64,000 bases of DNA from Priestia taiwanensis (GCF_014638355.1 NZ_BMFK01000001.1:759160-823159), one strand, 5' to 3'; shown: positions 1 through 8,756, numbered from the stretch's first letter. The notes: generated from the letters alone by a model not told the origin. A program made the numbers and translations.

Positions 1-1
1 A

Positions 2-727
2 GTTATAACAAAAGAAATGGCAATGAACGTAGGGTTAAATATAAATGATACATTGTCATTAGCGAAAGAGAATGGAGAAATAGAGGAAGCGAAAGTTGTT
101 TCAATCATTGATAAAGATATACGCAGAGAAGGTAGTGCGGTATTTATGAATGAAGAATATGTACAAACAACATTTGAGCCAGTAGGATATGAGTCACTGG
201 AAGTGATGCTAGAGGACGGTGCATCTGTAGAAAAAATAAAAGACGAAATGAAGCGTATTACGAAAGGACACGAAAGTGCAGAAATCATTAATAGTCATGA
301 ATTATTGGTACAACAACAGCAATTCTTATCGCAAATTACACTATTAATTCGTAGCCTTGTTGTTATTATTTCTATCATTTCTGCAATTGGTTTAATGAAT
401 GCCATTGTTGCAAGCATTCATGATCGCCGCGCAGAAATTAGTATGATTCGTGCAATTGGTGGGACATCATCCCAATTAGTGAAAGTAATTGTAATGGAAG
501 GAATACTTCTAGGGACATGCGCAGGGATTATTGGCGTAGGTGGTGGACTATTATTTAGCACTGGTGTTCTCAATGCAATGGAGCTACATGTCGTAAGGAT
601 ACCAGTAATTGAAATAGTAATGCTTTTAGGTGTAAGTATTGCTTTAGGAGGTATTGCAGCACGTATCGCAGCTTTACAATTAAAATCATTTTCGTTACAC
701 GATACGTTAAAAGAATTATCTGCATAA
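2..727 (+). CDS. ABC transporter permease, FtsX/MacB type (5' end outside window)
   Basis: The frame is open from base 2, before the first ATG at 17, so this is the C-terminal 241 residues of a longer permease. The first ~100 residues look like the end of the extracytoplasmic MacB periplasmic-core domain. After that come three hydrophobic segments (about residues 110-135, 160-190 and 205-225) with the FtsX-family loop ISMIRAIGGTSSQL between the first two. Such permeases pair with an ATPase (LolD/MacB class) that should lie upstream of the window. They act as mechanotransmission exporters of peptides, antibiotics or lipoproteins, or as cell-wall hydrolase regulators. The substrate cannot be told from the sequence. 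The gene ends in a strong terminator shared with the convergent gene. Confidence 0.85.
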   Translation, partial: VITKEMAMNVGLNINDTLSLAKENGEIEEAKVVSIIDKDIRREGSAVFMNEEYVQTTFEPVGYESLEVMLEDGASVEKIKDEMKRITKGHESAEIINSHELLVQQQQFLSQITLLIRSLVVIISIISAIGLMNAIVASIHDRRAEISMIRAIGGTSSQLVKVIVMEGILLGTCAGIIGVGGGLLFSTGVLNAMELHVVRIPVIEIVMLLGVSIALGGIAARIAALQLKSFSLHDTLKELSA

Positions 728-730
728 CGG

Positions 731-765
731 AAAAGGATTGATGCTACTCCGCATCAATCCTTTTT
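731..765. terminator. Bidirectional intrinsic terminator
   Basis: AAGGATTGATGC pairs with GCATCAATCCTT around a 6-nt loop, with T runs on both strands. It serves the permease gene (+) and the convergent membrane-protein gene (-), whose stop codon lies in the T run. Confidence 0.85.
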
Positions 766-1054
766 ATATAAAAATTGGAGGTATAGTCAGTAATAAGATT
801 GAACTGCAAATAAGTACAGCGGAAACGGTTTCAGGGAGTTTTTCTCTTCCTTTACCCACATACCAGCCACTAAATTGCAATTTGTTACGGTATAGAACAA
901 AAAAGGAAAGAAAAATAGCGGTATGTATAAACCAAATATACGAATCTATATTAATGTCAAAATTGGAGTAGATATTCGTAATAATATTCGATGCAATGCC
1001 ACCAATTAATAGAAATAGAATGATGATACGAAGTAATTCTAGTAGAAATCTCAT
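764..1054 (-). CDS. Small hypothetical membrane protein
   Basis: 96 residues with three hydrophobic stretches (about 5-25, 38-55 and 77-95), short charged loops and a basic WYVGKGREK loop before the last segment. No catalytic motif or known family is recognised. A good ribosome binding site (GGAGG, 6 nt spacing) precedes the ATG on the minus strand, which supports a real gene. It is convergent with the permease gene and shares its terminator, so it is its own transcription unit. Function unknown; probably an integral membrane protein of the cytoplasmic membrane. Confidence 0.6.
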   Translation of the reverse strand: MRFLLELLRIIILFLLIGGIASNIITNIYSNFDINIDSYIWFIHTAIFLSFFVLYRNKLQFSGWYVGKGREKLPETVSAVLICSSILLLTIPPIFI

Positions 1055-1168
1055 TGGTTACCTCCATGTTGTGATACGTACATAGCTATCATTATACCAT
1101 TAATTAGGTTCATTACTAAAAGAAGGAGTAATGATAGAAATAGGATAGACGTTTCATATTGTGGGGCT

Positions 1169-1200
1169 TTTTTCGCGAAGAACTATCTATCAGGCGAAAA
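1169..1200. repeat. Inverted repeat in the region upstream of rap
   Basis: TTTTCGC (1170-1176) pairs with GCGAAAA (1194-1200) around a 17-nt loop. The surrounding gap 1055-1306 also holds two direct copies of GGTTACAAA (1221-1229 and 1232-1240) and a TATAAT at 1266-1271 that is a plausible -10 for rap. No convincing -35 is seen. Confidence 0.35.
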
Positions 1201-1321
1201 GATTGCACGTAATCCCAAAAGGTTACAAAAAGGTTACAAATCACCAAAAATATTGTAAGATATTGTATAATTATCAGAAAAAATAGAAATATGAAATAAT
1301 ATTAATGTGGGGGGGATTAAA

Positions 1322-2389
1322 GTGAACGAGTTAATTACTACAAAAAAAGAAATCACAAACTTATTAAATGGATGGTATCAAGAAATGCGTGCGCAGCACA
1401 TAGTTAAGGCAAGTCAATTAAAAGAAGAAATTGATAATCAGATTGCTAGAATAGACGAAGCTCAAGATGTTCTTGCTTATTATTCATTATTGGATTTCAG
1501 ATATAGAATGTTAATTGGTGATTTTGAAGCAAGTTTGAGCGAATCTATCGCAGAACAACAAACAGATGATTTCTTGAATTATTACTATCACTTTTTTAAA
1601 TTTATTTATGCAACAGAACTTGGGGATTACAATAGTGCGAGAGAGTATTGTAAACTTGCAGAAGAGTTATTGGTCAACATTCCAGATGAAGCAGAAAAAG
1701 CAGAATTTAATTACCGTGTTTCTTTATTTTATTACTACATATCACAATACGTCTTATCCATTCATTATGCTACAAAAGCGCAAGAGTTTTTTTCTCAGCA
1801 TAAAGGATATGAGGTTAAAATAGGTGCATGTAAAAATACGCTAGGAATGGCCTGTAGTTCATTAAAGCAATATGAACTATCGGAAGAATATTTTATAGAT
1901 GCCCTGGATATTTTTCAAAAAGCGAATGACCCTGTACTTATTTCTCGAGTTAGACATAATTTAGGGTTATTATATGCAGATCAAAATTTATCTGAAATAG
2001 CAATAAGACATTTCAATGAAACGATTGAAGATTACAAATATGATAGAACAACATATTTACTAGCACGCGAACATTTTAAACTTAACAATCTAGAAGAAGT
2101 GGAAAAGTATATTGAGAAAGGTTTAAAATCATGCAATAAAGAATATAGGCATCATTTTTTAATCTTAAAAGCAAAAAGCAGTTCCTTTGATGTTCAAGAA
2201 TTGGAAGGAATTACACTGCAGGGTATAGAATACTTTAAGAAACAAGAATTGTGGAACCATGTGCAGGAATATGCAGAAGATTTGGCTATTCAATGGTTCG
2301 ATATTGGTGAAGGAACAAGAGCTAGTATTTATTTTCATATGAGCTATCAAGCAAAAGAAATGTTACAAAAAAAGGGGGCGTTAAAATGA
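1322..2389 (+). CDS. Rap family tetratricopeptide-repeat regulator (response regulator aspartate phosphatase)
   Basis: 355 residues, the usual Rap length. The N-terminal three-helix region (about 1-70) is followed by TPR-type helical hairpins, of which the best match runs ACKNTLGMACSSLKQYELSEEYF and is followed by a second LISRVRHNLGLLY repeat. Rap proteins dephosphorylate Spo0F-P or bind DNA-binding response regulators, and are inhibited by an imported Phr peptide. I chose GTG at 1322 because the GGGGGG at 1309-1314 then serves as a ribosome binding site; GTG at 1307 would lie inside it. The stop overlaps the start of a secreted-peptide ORF in an ATGA junction, the classical rap-phr layout. 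The family is clear; the actual target (sporulation, competence or other) is not. Confidence 0.85.
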   Translation: MNELITTKKEITNLLNGWYQEMRAQHIVKASQLKEEIDNQIARIDEAQDVLAYYSLLDFRYRMLIGDFEASLSESIAEQQTDDFLNYYYHFFKFIYATELGDYNSAREYCKLAEELLVNIPDEAEKAEFNYRVSLFYYYISQYVLSIHYATKAQEFFSQHKGYEVKIGACKNTLGMACSSLKQYELSEEYFIDALDIFQKANDPVLISRVRHNLGLLYADQNLSEIAIRHFNETIEDYKYDRTTYLLAREHFKLNNLEEVEKYIEKGLKSCNKEYRHHFLILKAKSSSFDVQELEGITLQGIEYFKKQELWNHVQEYAEDLAIQWFDIGEGTRASIYFHMSYQAKEMLQKKGALK

Positions 2390-2532
2390 AAAAGTTTAAA
2401 TTAAGCACAGTAGCTTTACTGAGTGTAGCTGTTTTATATGTAGGATTAAGTACTCCAACTTCACAAGAATATTCGAAAGAAAGAATCCAACATACATTCT
2501 CAGTAATGTATGGCCATGGGCAAGGGATTTAG
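2386..2532 (+). CDS. Phr-type signalling pre-peptide
   Basis: A 48-codon ORF starting in the rap stop codon (ATGA overlap). It has a lysine-rich start (MKKFKLSTVALLSVAVLYVG), a hydrophobic export segment and a charged middle (SQEYSKERIQ). It ends in VMYGHGQGI. Phr precursors are exported through the Sec system, processed near the C-terminus and re-imported by the oligopeptide permease to inhibit the cognate Rap. The mature signal is inferred to be the C-terminal YGHGQGI or a shorter form. From memory the B. cereus-group Phr heptapeptide YAHGKDI has the same pattern of Tyr, His-Gly and terminal Ile. It is below common gene-finder length limits and easily missed. Confidence 0.8.
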   Translation: MKKFKLSTVALLSVAVLYVGLSTPTSQEYSKERIQHTFSVMYGHGQGI

Positions 2533-2592
2533 TAGTATAGTCTCACTAACTATTAACTACATAAGGATAACTCGATAATGTAATAGGTGAAT

Positions 2593-2630
2593 AAAAAAGA
2601 AGGTGGGATATAGAACCATCTTCTTTTTTA
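2593..2630 (+). terminator. Terminator of the rap-phr unit
   Basis: GAAGGTGG pairs with CCATCTTC (one G-T pair), flanked by an A run and a TTTTTT tract. Confidence 0.8.
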
Positions 2631-2762
2631 TTTCTAATAAGGTAGGGCTAGCTGTAAAATTGTATGCATTTATAGCAAAATTTAAGACACATTACTTGAA
2701 AAGCTATACTAATCTCTTATCATAAAAAGTAGAAATAAATCTAAAAATTCGGAGGAATATAT

Positions 2763-3461
2763 ATGAAGCATATCTCAACTGTATTGATTGTAGACGATGA
2801 TCCAGATATTCGTAATCTTATTTCTATTTATCTGAAAAATGAAGGCTACCATTTACTTCAAGCTGAGAACGGAGAAAAAGCGTGGGAACTTATTCAGAAA
2901 GAATCTGTACAATGTATTATTTTAGATATGATGATGCCAAAGATGGATGGTGTGCAGTTTTTAATGAAGTTACGCCAAGAATCGATGATTCCTGTTATTT
3001 ATGTGACGGCAAAAAGTGAAGATATGGATAAGATTACTGGGCTTAGTTTAGGTGCGGATGATTATGTAACAAAGCCGTTTAATCCACTTGAATTAGTTGC
3101 ACGAGTGAAAACGAATATACGACGTTATACACATAGCACTCCTATCGTTCAACAAGCAGAATCTTATATTGAGATAGGTCACTTATCAATTAACACCGAC
3201 AGACATCAAGTATTCATAGATCAAGAAGAAATAGTACTTACTCGTCGCGAGTTTGATATTTTAGCTTTACTCGCGAAGAATCGTAGTATCGTCTTTAGTA
3301 CAGACCGTATTTATGAGGCGGTATGGAAGGAAGAAGCTATTTCATCTCAAAATACAGTGATGGTTCACATACGCAAAATTCGAGAGAAAATAGCTGCAGT
3401 CACGCCAACAAAATACATTGAAACAGTATGGGGAGTAGGATACAAAATTGAAAAAGAATAG
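2763..3461 (+). CDS. OmpR/PhoB-type response regulator
   Basis: 232 residues. The receiver domain (1-115) carries the acidic pocket D11-D13, the phosphoacceptor D55 in IILDMMMPKMDG, T82 and K104 in TKPF. The C-terminal winged helix (about 135-230) has the recognition-helix region NTVMVHIRKIREKI and ends in VWGVGYK. It is a phosphorylation-controlled DNA-binding protein paired with the kinase that follows with a 14-nt overlap. The receiver resembles the VanR class, but this is no evidence for vancomycin resistance and no van structural genes are near. Ribosome binding site CGGAGGAA precedes the ATG. Confidence 0.92.
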   Translation: MKHISTVLIVDDDPDIRNLISIYLKNEGYHLLQAENGEKAWELIQKESVQCIILDMMMPKMDGVQFLMKLRQESMIPVIYVTAKSEDMDKITGLSLGADDYVTKPFNPLELVARVKTNIRRYTHSTPIVQQAESYIEIGHLSINTDRHQVFIDQEEIVLTRREFDILALLAKNRSIVFSTDRIYEAVWKEEAISSQNTVMVHIRKIREKIAAVTPTKYIETVWGVGYKIEKE

Positions 3462-4839
3462 ATTCCTACAACGTATTGCTAAAAATTTACAAATTCAGTT
3501 CATTTTGTATTTCGTTATTAGTTTCATTGCGAGTTATTGTATTATCTTTTTTGTGTTAACACCAAAGGAAGAGCGTTATCAAGATATTTTACCAAGTGAT
3601 GTAGAAAACATTGGAATAGATGTTGTGGCAAAGTTAAAGAATTCTTCATCTGAGAATTATCAATACATATTAGATACATCTTCTGAGGCAGAGGAGGTAC
3701 ATCTTTATATATTGACGAAAACAGAGGAGCTTTTCTTACAATCGGTAAATAGTCCACCTTTATATAAACGGATATACGATGTCCATGAAGCGAAGCTAAA
3801 TGTTAAAGAAGAACAGTTTGTATACGGCATCCTTCCATTTTCAAAGGAAAAAGAGGAGTATTATATCATTCTTGCAAAGGAAAACAAAGGAGTATTTGTA
3901 GCAGGACGAGTAACAACACCATCTTTGCTGGTATTTATGTTTGTGTTGACTCTTGTATTTTACTATGTGTTAACGCGAAAGAAGTTAGCCCAAATTAGCT
4001 TGCTAGCAAAAAGCATGGAACAAATCGCAAGTGGTAATTTAGGATATAAGATACCGCGTCAAAGTAATGATCAACTAGGAGATCTAGCGGAACATATTAA
4101 CACAATGTCGGAGCAGTTACACAAGGCGATGGAAGAAGAACGAAGGTCGCAGAAAATGAAACAAGAGTTAATTACGAATATCTCTCATGATTTACGAACA
4201 CCACTTACATCTATTATTGGGTATTTACAGTTATTGAAGGAAAAGCAATATACATCGGAGGAAGAGCGCAATAATTATATTAATGTTACATATCGACGGG
4301 CGACGAATCTTCATATTTTAGTGCAAGACGTATTTGATTATACGAAGCTACTAAATAATGAAACAATGATTCAAACAGAGGAAATACCATTACATTATTT
4401 CCTCGAACAAATAGTTGAAGAATATTATCCAATTCTCGGTGAAGATATTTCTTTGGAAACAATATTTTCAAACGAAGAATGCACGGTTTCATTAGATACA
4501 CAGAAGATGGTACGTGTATTTGAAAATTTACTAACAAATGCCGTTAAATATAGTGAGAAATCAACGCCATTGGTAATTGCAACGGAAATAGTTGATAAGT
4601 ATGTTCGTATCTCTATGACAAATTATGCTGAACCAATGAAAGAGGAAGAAATTGCACGTCTATTTGATCGTTTTTATAAGAAAGATACAGCACGTTCAAC
4701 AGAAGGTTCTGGGCTAGGATTAGCTATTGTAAAAAGCATTGTTGAACTACATGGTGGAAAGGTTTTGATAGAAAGTAAAAATCGATTGTTTACTGTACAT
4801 GTAACAATTCCTTGTGAGAGAATAGATAAGGATAGGTAG
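3448..4839 (+). CDS. Sensor histidine kinase of the VanS/PhoR-like group
   Basis: 463 residues with two membrane segments (about 16-38 and 157-176) that bracket a ~115-residue extracellular sensor region. A HAMP linker (about 176-228) follows, then HisKA with H247 in NISHDLRTPLTS, and a HATPase domain with N box NLLTNAVKYSE near 355. The F box (LFDRFYKKD) and G2 box (GSGLGLAI) are clear. The G1 box is degenerate: a TNYAEPM stretch replaces the usual DNGxGI, as in some VanS-type kinases. It overlaps its response regulator gene by 14 nt, so the two are co-translated. The signal is unknown. Confidence 0.9.
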   Translation: MKKNRFLQRIAKNLQIQFILYFVISFIASYCIIFFVLTPKEERYQDILPSDVENIGIDVVAKLKNSSSENYQYILDTSSEAEEVHLYILTKTEELFLQSVNSPPLYKRIYDVHEAKLNVKEEQFVYGILPFSKEKEEYYIILAKENKGVFVAGRVTTPSLLVFMFVLTLVFYYVLTRKKLAQISLLAKSMEQIASGNLGYKIPRQSNDQLGDLAEHINTMSEQLHKAMEEERRSQKMKQELITNISHDLRTPLTSIIGYLQLLKEKQYTSEEERNNYINVTYRRATNLHILVQDVFDYTKLLNNETMIQTEEIPLHYFLEQIVEEYYPILGEDISLETIFSNEECTVSLDTQKMVRVFENLLTNAVKYSEKSTPLVIATEIVDKYVRISMTNYAEPMKEEEIARLFDRFYKKDTARSTEGSGLGLAIVKSIVELHGGKVLIESKNRLFTVHVTIPCERIDKDR

Positions 4840-4893
4840 TGCAGTATCTGATATAATAAATGTTCATAAGAAAAAGATAGTGGAGGATACATA

Positions 4894-5466
4894 ATGACTA
4901 CAATTGGATTTATTCGTCATGGAAGTACGGCGTGGAATAAAGAAAAAAGATCACAAGGGCTTTCAAATATTCCGTTAGATGAGGCTGGCTTACTTCAAGC
5001 AGATAAGCTTGGGGAACGAATTCGTAACGAAAAATGGGATGTTGTCTATGCGAGTGATTTATCCAGAGCGAGAGCAACAGCTGAAGCAATAGAAAGACTA
5101 GCGAATCTTCCATTACTTTTAGATGTAAGACTTCGAGAAGCAAGTGGTGGCGAAATCGAAGGAACGACGGAACAAGAGCGAATTGAGAAATGGGGAGAAG
5201 ATTGGAGATCGTTAGATTTGGGGATTGAATCAGCAGAGAGTGTTATCGCACGAGCGATGCCAGTTGTTGATGAAATCATGGAAAAACACTGTGGGAAAAA
5301 TGTTTTAATCGTTTCGCATGGTGCATTCACTCGACATATGTTAAAAGCACTAGTTCCAAGTATTGATTTAACTGTCTCACCGAAAAATACATCGATTACA
5401 CGTTTAGTAAAAACAGATGCAGGGTGGGATTGTGAATTATATAACTGTACAATCCATCTAGGTTAA
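4894..5466 (+). CDS. Histidine phosphatase superfamily protein (phosphoglycerate mutase-like)
   Basis: 190 residues, with the catalytic RHG motif at the N-terminus (FIRHGSTAWN, phospho-His H9), an arginine in SDLSRARATAEAI and the second histidine in LIVSHGAF. This is the layout of a small cytoplasmic phosphatase of the PhoE/CobC/GpmB group and not a cofactor-dependent mutase of glycolysis. It acts on an unknown phosphoester. Ribosome binding site GTGGAGGA precedes the ATG. It lies between the two-component system and a row of nucleotide and thiol house-cleaning genes, on the same strand. Confidence 0.85.
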   Translation: MTTIGFIRHGSTAWNKEKRSQGLSNIPLDEAGLLQADKLGERIRNEKWDVVYASDLSRARATAEAIERLANLPLLLDVRLREASGGEIEGTTEQERIEKWGEDWRSLDLGIESAESVIARAMPVVDEIMEKHCGKNVLIVSHGAFTRHMLKALVPSIDLTVSPKNTSITRLVKTDAGWDCELYNCTIHLG

Positions 5467-5531
5467 TACATAAAAGGTACTTTCATTGTATGGGAGTGCC
5501 TTTTGCTTTATATTTTGAGGGGGGGATATAT

Positions 5532-5855
5532 ATGAACGTTAATGAATTTCAGCAATGGGTTAAAGAGTATTATGAGGCGAGAGGCTGGTCTGATTTAGAC
5601 ATTTTCATTCGCATCGGTTTTCTTGCAGAAGAAACTGGAGAAGTAGCACGAGCAATACGAGCGCTTGAAATAGGGCGTGATAGACCTGATGAAGTAGATG
5701 GTACATATACGGAGCAAAAACAAGAACTCGCAGAAGAACTTGGTGATGTGCTAGGGAACCTTATTGTCATTGCGAATAAATATGAGATTCCGCTAGAGGA
5801 TATTTTTAAAGCGCACCGAAATAAGCTAAGTGAGCGCTATGCGCTAAAGAAATAG
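5532..5855 (+). CDS. MazG-like nucleotide pyrophosphohydrolase
   Basis: 108 residues of all-alpha NTP pyrophosphatase fold. The metal-binding signature is present as [10 protein letters not shown] (EExxE) and [12 protein letters not shown] (ExxxD). Family members hydrolyse (d)NTPs to monophosphates and remove aberrant nucleotides. I chose ATG 5532 and not the in-frame ATG 5490 because GAGGGGGG stands just before 5532. The next gene starts within a dozen bases, so the two are probably co-translated. Confidence 0.85.
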   Translation: MNVNEFQQWVKEYYEARGWSDLDIFIRIGFLAEETGEVARAIRALEIGRDRPDEVDGTYTEQKQELAEELGDVLGNLIVIANKYEIPLEDIFKAHRNKLSERYALKK

Positions 5856-5866
5856 AGGTGGCTAAA

Positions 5867-6292
5867 TTGTTCGTAAAGGGATTAAACCATTTTTTATTTT
5901 CTGTATCAAACTTAGAAGAATCAATTGTATTTTATGAGCAAGTGTTTGATGCAAAGTTGTTGGTGAAAGGAAGAACGACTGCGTACTTCGATTTGAATGG
6001 AATGTGGTTAGCGCTTAACGAGGAGAGGGACATTCCACGTAACGAAATACAGCAATCATATACACATGTTGCTTTTACAATTGAAGAGAACGAATTTGAA
6101 GCAATGTATGAAAAATTAGAACGATTACATGTGGATGTTTTATCCGGTCGTTCGCGTGATGCACGGGATAAGAAGTCTATCTATTTTACAGATTTAGACG
6201 GTCATAAATTTGAATTTCATACCGGCACACTACAAGATCGATTAGCTTATTATAAGCAAGATAAAATACATATGACATTTTACGATGAATAG
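5867..6292 (+). CDS. FosB-like metallothiol transferase (VOC family)
   Basis: About 141 residues. FosB enzymes add bacillithiol or cysteine to fosfomycin with a divalent metal. The metal ligands of the family are visible: His in KGLNHF, His in QSYTHVAF and Glu in GHKFEFHTG. The strings [29 protein letters not shown] and a C-terminal HMTFYDE match what I recall of FosB. The N-terminal half differs from the FosB I remember (for example [11 protein letters not shown]), so it may be a paralogue with lower fosfomycin activity. TTG 5867 is preferred because GAGGTG lies 6 nt upstream; GTG 5858 would sit inside that ribosome binding site. Confidence 0.75.
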   Translation: MFVKGLNHFLFSVSNLEESIVFYEQVFDAKLLVKGRTTAYFDLNGMWLALNEERDIPRNEIQQSYTHVAFTIEENEFEAMYEKLERLHVDVLSGRSRDARDKKSIYFTDLDGHKFEFHTGTLQDRLAYYKQDKIHMTFYDE

Positions 6293-6315
6293 TAGATATA
6301 TTAGGAGGGGTAACA

Positions 6316-6939
6316 ATGAACGCACAATTAGTAAAAGTATTAGAAGTGATAAAGTTAGCAGAAAAACTAAAGGTTGAAATGAGACATAGTTGGCTCTCAA
6401 ATGGTCGACAAGAAAGTGTTGCTGAGCATACGTGGAGAATGTCGTTAATGGGTATTTTAATTGAGCCGTATCTTCCGCAAAAAGTAGACTTGCTGAAGAT
6501 GTTAAAGATGATTATTATTCATGATTTAGTAGAAGCAGAGGCGGGAGATATTCCTACATTTGACACAATGAATAGTGCTGAGTTGAAGGAACAAAAAGTA
6601 AAGAATGAGGCAAAAGCTATTGAGAATATAAGAGATATGCTTGGAGACGATTTAGGTATAGAACTATATGATTTATGGTTTGAATTTGAAACGAAAGAAA
6701 CGTACGAAGCAAAAGTAGCGAATGCATTAGATAAGCTAGAAGTCCAGATTCAGCATAATGAAGCGGATATATCTACATGGCTAGAAATCGAACATCAAAT
6801 GACGTTTATGATGGACAAGCATGTAGCGTTTGATCCAGTATTACAGCAATTCAAAGGTTTAATTGAAGTGGAAGGAGAAAAGAAGCTACATAAGGCTGGG
6901 ATTGATGTAGAAAACATTAAGGCTAACCTTATGAAATAA
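6316..6939 (+). CDS. HD-domain phosphohydrolase (YfbR-like 5'-deoxynucleotidase)
   Basis: 207 residues. The HD signature is complete: His in VAEHTWRMS, the HD pair in IIHDLVEAEAGDIP and a distal Asp in NALDKLEVQIQHNE. This matches the YfbR/HDDC2 group, which dephosphorylates deoxyribonucleoside 5'-monophosphates. It follows MazG-like and FosB-like genes with an AGGAGG ribosome binding site, giving a small cluster of nucleotide clean-up and detoxification genes. The exact substrate is inferred. Confidence 0.8.
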   Translation: MNAQLVKVLEVIKLAEKLKVEMRHSWLSNGRQESVAEHTWRMSLMGILIEPYLPQKVDLLKMLKMIIIHDLVEAEAGDIPTFDTMNSAELKEQKVKNEAKAIENIRDMLGDDLGIELYDLWFEFETKETYEAKVANALDKLEVQIQHNEADISTWLEIEHQMTFMMDKHVAFDPVLQQFKGLIEVEGEKKLHKAGIDVENIKANLMK

Positions 6940-7119
6940 AAGAGATTATTGCTGCGGAAGATAGGACGTACAATATCTATTTGTTTTCTCAGAAGCGATT
7001 AATAAGTATTTATGTTACTCAATGTCATATATTTGAAAGAGGAGTTTGCTCAGTTAGTAGTTAATTTCCAAATGTTAACAATAGAAATCTTATCCAAGTA
7101 AATAGGAGGAGATGGGGCT

Positions 7120-7434
7120 GTGCATGATCGTGATGAGAAGGAGAGAAATAAAGAAATAGGTGCACGGATAGCAATTGGAGTGTTGATGTTACTTCAAACA
7201 TATCATATTTTAGCGAATGTGTTCACGTTAATCTTTGTACCAGAAGAAGTTAATGATTTATCCTTTTTCTTACTTAATATTACAGGTAACATTGTAACGC
7301 TTGGTATCGCTAATTATTATTACAATCAGATTAATAAGATTCGTTCCGGGTATATATCCCTTATTATTAATTGCTTCTTTGTTATTTTACTCGTGACAAT
7401 TATCTTCGGAGCAGTTCAAAACATAGTTATTTAA
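7120..7434 (+). CDS. Small hypothetical membrane protein
   Basis: 104 residues starting at GTG with AGGAGGA 9 nt upstream. A charged N-terminus (HDRDEKERNKEIG) precedes three hydrophobic segments (about 17-40, 46-65 and 76-100), so it is probably a three-pass membrane protein. There is no recognised family. It stands alone with ~180 bp of empty sequence upstream and a decayed region downstream. Confidence 0.6.
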   Translation: MHDRDEKERNKEIGARIAIGVLMLLQTYHILANVFTLIFVPEEVNDLSFFLLNITGNIVTLGIANYYYNQINKIRSGYISLIINCFFVILLVTIIFGAVQNIVI

Positions 7435-7599
7435 TTTGGATTCAGGAGATACATGAAAAGGCTAGCGACAGTCAAAGTTTGTCATGAGTATGTAGTGTAA
7501 GATTGTATTCAGCACTGAAAGCACTTGCCACATACGAGATAGTATGTGGCTAAAAAAGTGAATGACGAATAAAGAATAAACATTTGGGGAGGGAGATAA

Positions 7600-7726
7600 A
7601 TGAGTGGAATAGCTTTAATCCTAGTAGATGTCTAAAAAGAGTTTAACGATGAAAATGGGGAGAAATAACTTACAAGCCGAAGAGAATGGCAGCTGTTTAT
7701 TAAAATTATGGAGAAAAAGAAAGTAG
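7600..7726 (+). pseudogene. Remnant of an isochorismatase-like cysteine hydrolase gene
   Basis: In the 420-bp gap before the phosphotransferase gene, a ribosome binding site (GGGGAGGGAG) and an ATG at 7600 open MSGIALILVDV and hit TAA at 7633. Read through, the frame gives KEFND, so the stop is a likely CAA-to-TAA change of the family motif DVQxxF. A frameshift later, RNNLQAEEN and LLKLWRK are readable to 7726. The start of the isochorismatase/nicotinamidase family (ALxxxDVQ) fits. The rest of the gene is gone. The remaining gap sequence shows nothing. Confidence 0.55.
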
Positions 7727-7854
7727 CAATTTAATCTAACTGATGAGCCTAGTTAGTGTGAGTTGCTAGAAATTTCACGGACCATATTTTAAGCTTGATT
7801 AATCAACAACCTCTACTAAGTGAACTAATATAATGAACCAATGGAGTGATATAT

Positions 7855-8727
7855 ATGAATAGCAAAATAATTGATATACTCCGCGAATATCCTATCCAAC
7901 CAATTGTGCAAATAGCTGAATTAAAAAAAGGAAATACATCTAGACCTATACTAATTACTACAACTAATAATACATATGTTTTGCGACGGATAAAGGATAT
8001 AAAGCAGGCCAAAACGGAATTTCTCATTAGTAAAGCCTTATCTGAATATAAGATTTCTTCTACAATAGTAGAAACAAAAAATCAGTTGCCTTATGTTCAT
8101 CGCATCGAAAGTGTTTATAACCTTCAGCCATATATAAAACATGACATAGTTAAGCGAGAGATTGATTTCGAAATGTTAGGAAAGGTAATTTTGACTTTTC
8201 ATGATGTTATAAGAAGTATAGAAGGTATTTATGAGCAACCAGACCGGTTTGCATTATCAGATATGTGGAAAGAGCTTATCCATAGGAATGTAGAAATTCA
8301 AGGAGGATTATATCATATAGTGGAGAAGTGTTTAGCCTATGAAGAGGATGATACTGGTTATATTCATGGAGATTTAGGGAAATGGAACTTACTATTTTAT
8401 GGACAGGATATATACATAATTGATTTTGGAGAAGTGAGAAAGGGAAATCAACATTTTGATTTAGCGGCTGTTATTACGTCAACGATAGATTGGCAATCGA
8501 ACGATAGTTGGATGATTCATGCGTTACAACAATTCCAAAGAGGATATCAAGGTATTAATTGGAGAATGCTCAAGGAACAAATCGATGTCTGGTTAATCAG
8601 GGGAATTGTTGCGATGTTTATTCAAGATGGTGTAACGTCGGAAACAAAAAAGTATGCAAAGATGTTGATGAATAGACGAGAACGATTAGAAACAATTATC
8701 ATGTATCACTTTTTAGAGAAAAGGTAG
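7855..8727 (+). CDS. Phosphotransferase of the APH/choline kinase fold
   Basis: 290 residues. Brenner's motif is intact as YIHGDLGKWNLLFY (catalytic Asp and metal Asn) followed by IIDFGEVRKG (DFG-like metal Asp). The N-lobe contains VLRRIKD and the helix Glu in TEFLISKAL. Family members phosphorylate aminoglycosides, choline, homoserine or thiosugars; the substrate is not evident. ATG 7855 is used with GGAG 10 nt upstream. The gene ends at a terminator shared with the convergent ydcF-like gene. Confidence 0.8.
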   Translation: MNSKIIDILREYPIQPIVQIAELKKGNTSRPILITTTNNTYVLRRIKDIKQAKTEFLISKALSEYKISSTIVETKNQLPYVHRIESVYNLQPYIKHDIVKREIDFEMLGKVILTFHDVIRSIEGIYEQPDRFALSDMWKELIHRNVEIQGGLYHIVEKCLAYEEDDTGYIHGDLGKWNLLFYGQDIYIIDFGEVRKGNQHFDLAAVITSTIDWQSNDSWMIHALQQFQRGYQGINWRMLKEQIDVWLIRGIVAMFIQDGVTSETKKYAKMLMNRRERLETIIMYHFLEKR

Positions 8728-8756
8728 GTCAACCACAGCAGACCTACCTTTCTTTT
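8721..8756. terminator. Bidirectional terminator
   Basis: GGTAGGTC pairs with GACCTACC around a 10-nt loop, with TTTCTTTT following. It serves the phosphotransferase gene and the convergent ydcF-like gene. Confidence 0.8.

Noticed and set aside
738..971. 77-residue ORF on the + strand opposite the membrane-protein gene
   Set aside because: It lies antisense to the better supported minus-strand gene, starts inside a terminator and has no ribosome site.
2763..4839. VanRS vancomycin-resistance system
   Set aside because: Only general similarity to VanR/VanS; no vanHAX-type genes nearby.
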